Below, in pieces: positions 61,155-64,000 of a DNA stretch of 64,000 bases; the stretch's first letter is position 1, and every line of letters starts with the position of its first letter. The notes under the pieces are model-generated. The model did not search any database. It worked only from the letters and a program-made list of their open reading frames with translations, and was not told the origin of the DNA. Both the position numbers and the translations under genes were made by a program. This stretch comes from Propionispira arboris. GTDB taxonomy: Bacteria > Bacillota > Negativicutes > Selenomonadales > Selenomonadaceae. The DNA lies in NCBI RefSeq assembly GCF_900109225.1, contig NZ_FNZK01000014.1, forward strand, positions 1 to 64,000. The letters are read 5' to 3'.

Positions 61155-62405
61155 GTGGTGCAAAAATATATAGGATGGATGATGGCTGCTATTGTATCAA
61201 TCATGGTTTTGCTGCCAGGAATGGTTTTGGCTAAATCAGAGGCTAAGACAATTTCGTTAGATGATAATCAGTCTAAAAAGCTAGTGCTGCAGCAGAAACC
61301 AACAATGGGGAGTGATACCAGTACAGCTGTTGGCACTGCTAAAATTAATCTTGTTTGGCAGCCTACCTTTGAAGCAGTCAATAACTTGGCCTCACTAGAT
61401 AAAGTGCCCGGCATGAATGTTATAGCACCATCGTGGTTTGCGATTGTTGGTACAAATGGATTTATTAAAAATTGTGCAGATGAAAATTATGTTGCCAATG
61501 CCCATGCAAAAGGATATAAAGTTTGGGCGTTAATTACTAATAGTTTTGATCCGGATTTAACGAGTGCCGTTTTACATGATCCGAAAGCACGTCAATATGT
61601 AGTAAACCAGTTGCAGTTTTTTATCGAAAAATATAATTTAGATGGTATCAATCTTGATTTCGAAAATATTTATGACGAGGATAAAGATGCGTTGACAATT
61701 TTTGTTCGAGAAATTAAAATTGCACTGGAACAAACTGGTACAATTGTGTCAATGGATATTACAGTACCTTCGGAAACCTCGCGCTGGTCAACTTGTTATA
61801 ATCGGCAGGCATTAGGTGAGACAGTTGATTATGTGATGCTTATGGCGTACGATGAACATTGGCGAACTTCCCCCGTTAGCGGATCCGTGGCTTCGATTGG
61901 CTGGGTTGAAACTGGTATAATAAATACATTAAAAAGTGTTCCGGCGCATAAACTGATTTTAGGGATACCTTTTTATATGCGTCAATGGGAAGAAAACAAT
62001 GGTAAAGTTACGGCAAAAACTCTTACGATGGATGCAGCTGAAAAACTAATTCGTGAGAAACAACTGCAACCGCAATGGATGGCTGATCAGGGACAATATT
62101 ATTTTGAATATGAAGAAGATGGTAGATTATATCGTGTTTGGCAGGAAGATGCCCGTTCGATTGCGCTCAAAGTGGGGCTTGCCGATAAATATCAGCTGCC
62201 TGGTGTGGCAGCCTGGCGAAAAGGGTTTGAAAAGCCGGAAATTTGGGATGTTATTGATAAGTCATTGAATGTGAAACCTATAATGCAGGGAAAAAACGTG
62301 CTAACCGATCCCACGGTTGATTCGCTGCATATGAATCGAAATGATAAAAAACAATCGAGTGCTCAGATCAATCAAGGTGTAAAGAAAAAAGTATACACAC
62401 AATAA
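61155..62405 (+). CDS. Exported glycoside hydrolase family 18 (YaaH/YdhD-like)
   Basis: 416 residues with a signal peptide (about 1-26, cleavage near VLA-K). The GH18 barrel opens NLVWQPTFEAVNNLASLDKV, the catalytic DxxDxDxE motif is DGINLDFE, and YVMLMAYDEHW and WRKGFEKPEIWDVI complete the fold. YaaH-type enzymes are N-acetylglucosaminidases acting on peptidoglycan. It lacks the LysM domains usual at the N-terminus of YaaH; residues 30-60 are a linker. Two GTG starts (61155, 61158) are possible behind AGGAGGA; the second has better spacing. Confidence 0.88.
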   Translation: MVQKYIGWMMAAIVSIMVLLPGMVLAKSEAKTISLDDNQSKKLVLQQKPTMGSDTSTAVGTAKINLVWQPTFEAVNNLASLDKVPGMNVIAPSWFAIVGTNGFIKNCADENYVANAHAKGYKVWALITNSFDPDLTSAVLHDPKARQYVVNQLQFFIEKYNLDGINLDFENIYDEDKDALTIFVREIKIALEQTGTIVSMDITVPSETSRWSTCYNRQALGETVDYVMLMAYDEHWRTSPVSGSVASIGWVETGIINTLKSVPAHKLILGIPFYMRQWEENNGKVTAKTLTMDAAEKLIREKQLQPQWMADQGQYYFEYEEDGRLYRVWQEDARSIALKVGLADKYQLPGVAAWRKGFEKPEIWDVIDKSLNVKPIMQGKNVLTDPTVDSLHMNRNDKKQSSAQINQGVKKKVYTQ

Positions 62406-62456
62406 AAAAATGACAGCTGTTCAATATATTTTTGTATTGAACAGCTGTCATTTTTA
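62404..62456. terminator. Bidirectional terminator
   Basis: AAAAATGACAGCTGTTCAATA with TATTGAACAGCTGTCATTTTT (outer halves), between convergent genes. Confidence 0.9.
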
Positions 62457-62458
62457 TT

Positions 62459-63355
62459 CTATTTTTGGATATTTCCTTTTTGCAGACTCAAAGTTCCTTT
62501 ACAAAAATCAATGAAGGATTGAGCAGCTTTAGAAATATAACGATCTTTTTTCCAAGCAAGGCCAACATCAACAAAAATTGGCTCTTCCAGCGGAAGGGCT
62601 TTAATGCCAGGTGTATCTTCGGCAATAAAATCCAATAGATAGGCAAGTCCGACATCGCTGGCAACCAGACCTTTAATCGTTTCAATTTGATTTGATTCTA
62701 AAACGATATTTGGCGTGATATTAGCACTTTTTAGTTTTTGTAAAACTAAATGACGTAAATAGGATCCTTCTTTTAGCATAATGAGGTCAATATCATTCAT
62801 ATCTGAGATATTGATTGACTCTTTGCTGGCGAGTTCATGATGTTCAGGTACACATGCCAAAATTTGATTCGTAGACATTGGAAGAAGTTGTAAATTTTGC
62901 GAAGCACCACTAATGATAACAATTCCAAAATCGAGTTCATCACGTTCTAATTGTTCGCGAATCGCCATGGAGCCTTCTTCATATAAATAAATATCAAGAT
63001 GTGAATAGCGACGCTGGAAACTCGAAAATATTTTAGGGAAAAGATAAGACCCTATCATGGAAGGAATACCAATTTTAATAGTACCTTTCTGTAATTGCTT
63101 ATAATCGTTGACCTCAAGCACAGCATCTTGAATATTGCGTAAAGCAAGTTCAATACGATTTAAGAATACAGCACCTTCAGGTGTTAAGGATAGTTGCTTT
63201 TGGCTGCGATCGAAAAGTTGAATACCCAATTCAGCTTCAAGTTTTTTTATTGCTACGGTAATATTTGGTTGTGATACACGGAGTCTTTCAGCCGCACGGG
63301 TAATGTTTTTTAAACGGCTGGCCATTTGAAAATATTCTAATTGTCGTAATTCCAT
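62459..63355 (-). CDS. LysR family transcriptional regulator
   Basis: 298 residues. The N-terminal winged helix reads MELRQLEYFQMASRLKNITR then AAERLRVSQPNITVAIKKLE. The C-terminal effector domain follows from about residue 90 (GTIKIGIPSMIGSYLFPKIF). LysR regulators usually act on a divergent neighbour, but here the next gene to the right is motA, about 500 bases away and on the plus strand. The effector is unknown. Confidence 0.92.
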   Translation of the reverse strand: MELRQLEYFQMASRLKNITRAAERLRVSQPNITVAIKKLEAELGIQLFDRSQKQLSLTPEGAVFLNRIELALRNIQDAVLEVNDYKQLQKGTIKIGIPSMIGSYLFPKIFSSFQRRYSHLDIYLYEEGSMAIREQLERDELDFGIVIISGASQNLQLLPMSTNQILACVPEHHELASKESINISDMNDIDLIMLKEGSYLRHLVLQKLKSANITPNIVLESNQIETIKGLVASDVGLAYLLDFIAEDTPGIKALPLEEPIFVDVGLAWKKDRYISKAAQSFIDFCKGTLSLQKGNIQK

Positions 63356-63854
63356 TTTTTCTCTCCATATTCATAGAATTTAGATGATTTAAATTGTAAT
63401 GATAAATTGAAGTTATCTAAATATTATTATATCATATTTGGGAAGAATAATAAGACATTATATCTAAAATTTATTATTTTATAAATCATATCTTGTTAAA
63501 ACACACAAAATCATTCTTTTCGTCAAGGCATTTTTTCTTAAATATTTTATTTGCATAAATGATATTAATATAGTAACATACTATTGATAAAAAATAAATA
63601 TCGTTGATTTTTTAAAATAAATTTAACTTTTTGGTAAATATTCCGATATAAATAACAGGGATATATTAACAGATTGTCAAAGAGAAAATAAATGAAGATA
63701 ATAATCACAATATTAGATAGGATTTTTCTGTTTTCTTGTGGAATATTATGTATTAGTTTAGATAAACTGATTTTACTCCCTTCGGGGTTCAGGTAAACAT
63801 TTATGAGTATTCAATGATGAAATTTAGTGGTACGTGAAAAAGGAGGACTTTCTT
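63356..63854. other. AT-rich region between the LysR gene and motA
   Basis: About 500 bases. It includes a 34-codon frame at 63692-63796 and a small CCCTTCGGGG hairpin near 63778-63787. No clear sigma-28 promoter for motA is seen. Confidence 0.4.
63692..63796 (+). CDS. Short hydrophobic open frame, possible AmaP-like remnant
   Basis: Thirty-four codons: MKIIITILDRIFLFSCGILC then ISLDKLILLPSGFR and stop. The opening I-x-DRI-x-LF and hydrophobic stretch faintly resemble the first helix of AmaP (alkaline-shock membrane anchor) proteins. There is only a weak ribosome site. It may be a decayed end or a chance frame. Confidence 0.2.
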   Translation: MKIIITILDRIFLFSCGILCISLDKLILLPSGFR

Positions 63855-64000
63855 TTGGAAAAGTCAACATTATTCGGTCTATTATTAGGGTTTATTTCAG
63901 TCTTTGTGGGAATGGTTCTGAAAGGTGCTCCGATTTCTTCACTTAATAACCCGGCAGCGTTTTTGATTATTATCGGAGGAACTTTTTCTTGCCTTTTGAC
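63855..64000 (+). CDS. motA: Flagellar motor protein MotA (N-terminal part)
   Basis: Runs off the right edge. TTG 63855 has AGGAGG nine bases upstream. The 48 visible residues read MEKSTLFGLLLGFISVFVGM, VLKGAPISSLNNPAAFLIII and GGTFSCLL, matching the first two membrane helices of MotA/PomA stators with the NPAAFLIIIGGT motif. MotA with MotB conducts ions to drive the flagellum. The presence of the chemoreceptor at 33-35 kb agrees with motility. Confidence 0.88.
   Translation, partial: MEKSTLFGLLLGFISVFVGMVLKGAPISSLNNPAAFLIIIGGTFSCLL

Noticed and set aside
63760-63800. Possible c-di-GMP riboswitch upstream of motA
   Set aside because: Only a small CCCTTCGGGG hairpin is present; the conserved GEMM core sequences are absent.
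1-64000. CRISPR array, tRNA or rRNA genes, prophage
   Set aside because: No regularly spaced short repeats, cloverleaf-like genes, rRNA motifs or phage structural genes were recognised.

Overview
The window reads as chromosome of an anaerobic, diderm Firmicute of the class Negativicutes (Selenomonadales type). Evidence: an S-layer-homology (SLH) outer-membrane porin of the OmpM type, low-GC coding with strong AGGAGG ribosome sites, T-box leaders, LL-diaminopimelate aminotransferase, hybrid-cluster protein, a Dcu-type C4-dicarboxylate carrier, a decarboxylase sodium-pump beta subunit, and flagellar motA at the right edge. The genus cannot be fixed from the sequence alone.

Left edge (1-3.3 kb) is accessory and decayed: the end of an IS21-like element, a broken DUF255 gene, a CPBP protease, and a divergent RmlC-type epimerase between two copies of a terminator-ended direct repeat. 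From 3.3 to 15.7 kb lies a pectin/rhamnogalacturonan locus: a YesM/YesN-like two-component system (the regulator broken by a 10-A run), SLH porin, exported GH28, LUD protein, GH105, GPH-family symporter and a lone sugar-binding protein. The parts suggest a route from outer-membrane pore through periplasmic cleavage to inner-membrane uptake and cytoplasmic trimming.

The middle (15.9-41 kb) holds guaB, a mannitol operon (mtlR-mtlA-mtlD), a diguanylate cyclase, a thioesterase plus small membrane protein plus OadB-like unit, an atypical P-II protein, hcp behind a near-perfect palindrome, a uracil/hypoxanthine glycosylase, an OmpR-type two-component system, an aminotransferase, a chemoreceptor, clpB behind a CtsR-like heptad array, and a mannose-family PTS (IIB-IIC-IID) driven by a textbook sigma-54 promoter.

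From 41 to 51 kb come a thioesterase, leuA behind a leucine T-box, and a complete tryptophan operon in the order trpD-F-C-B-A-E-G behind a tryptophan T-box that carries a second antiterminator/terminator module. The right part (51-64 kb) contains prfC, a GalT-like DUF4931 protein, a SpoVB/MurJ-type flippase with no ATG/GTG/TTG start for its first helix, a lipid kinase, a DUF815 ATPase, dapL, a Dcu carrier, a GH18 hydrolase, a LysR regulator and the start of motA. No tRNA, rRNA or CRISPR array was seen. All assignments come from reading the sequence; no database search was run.
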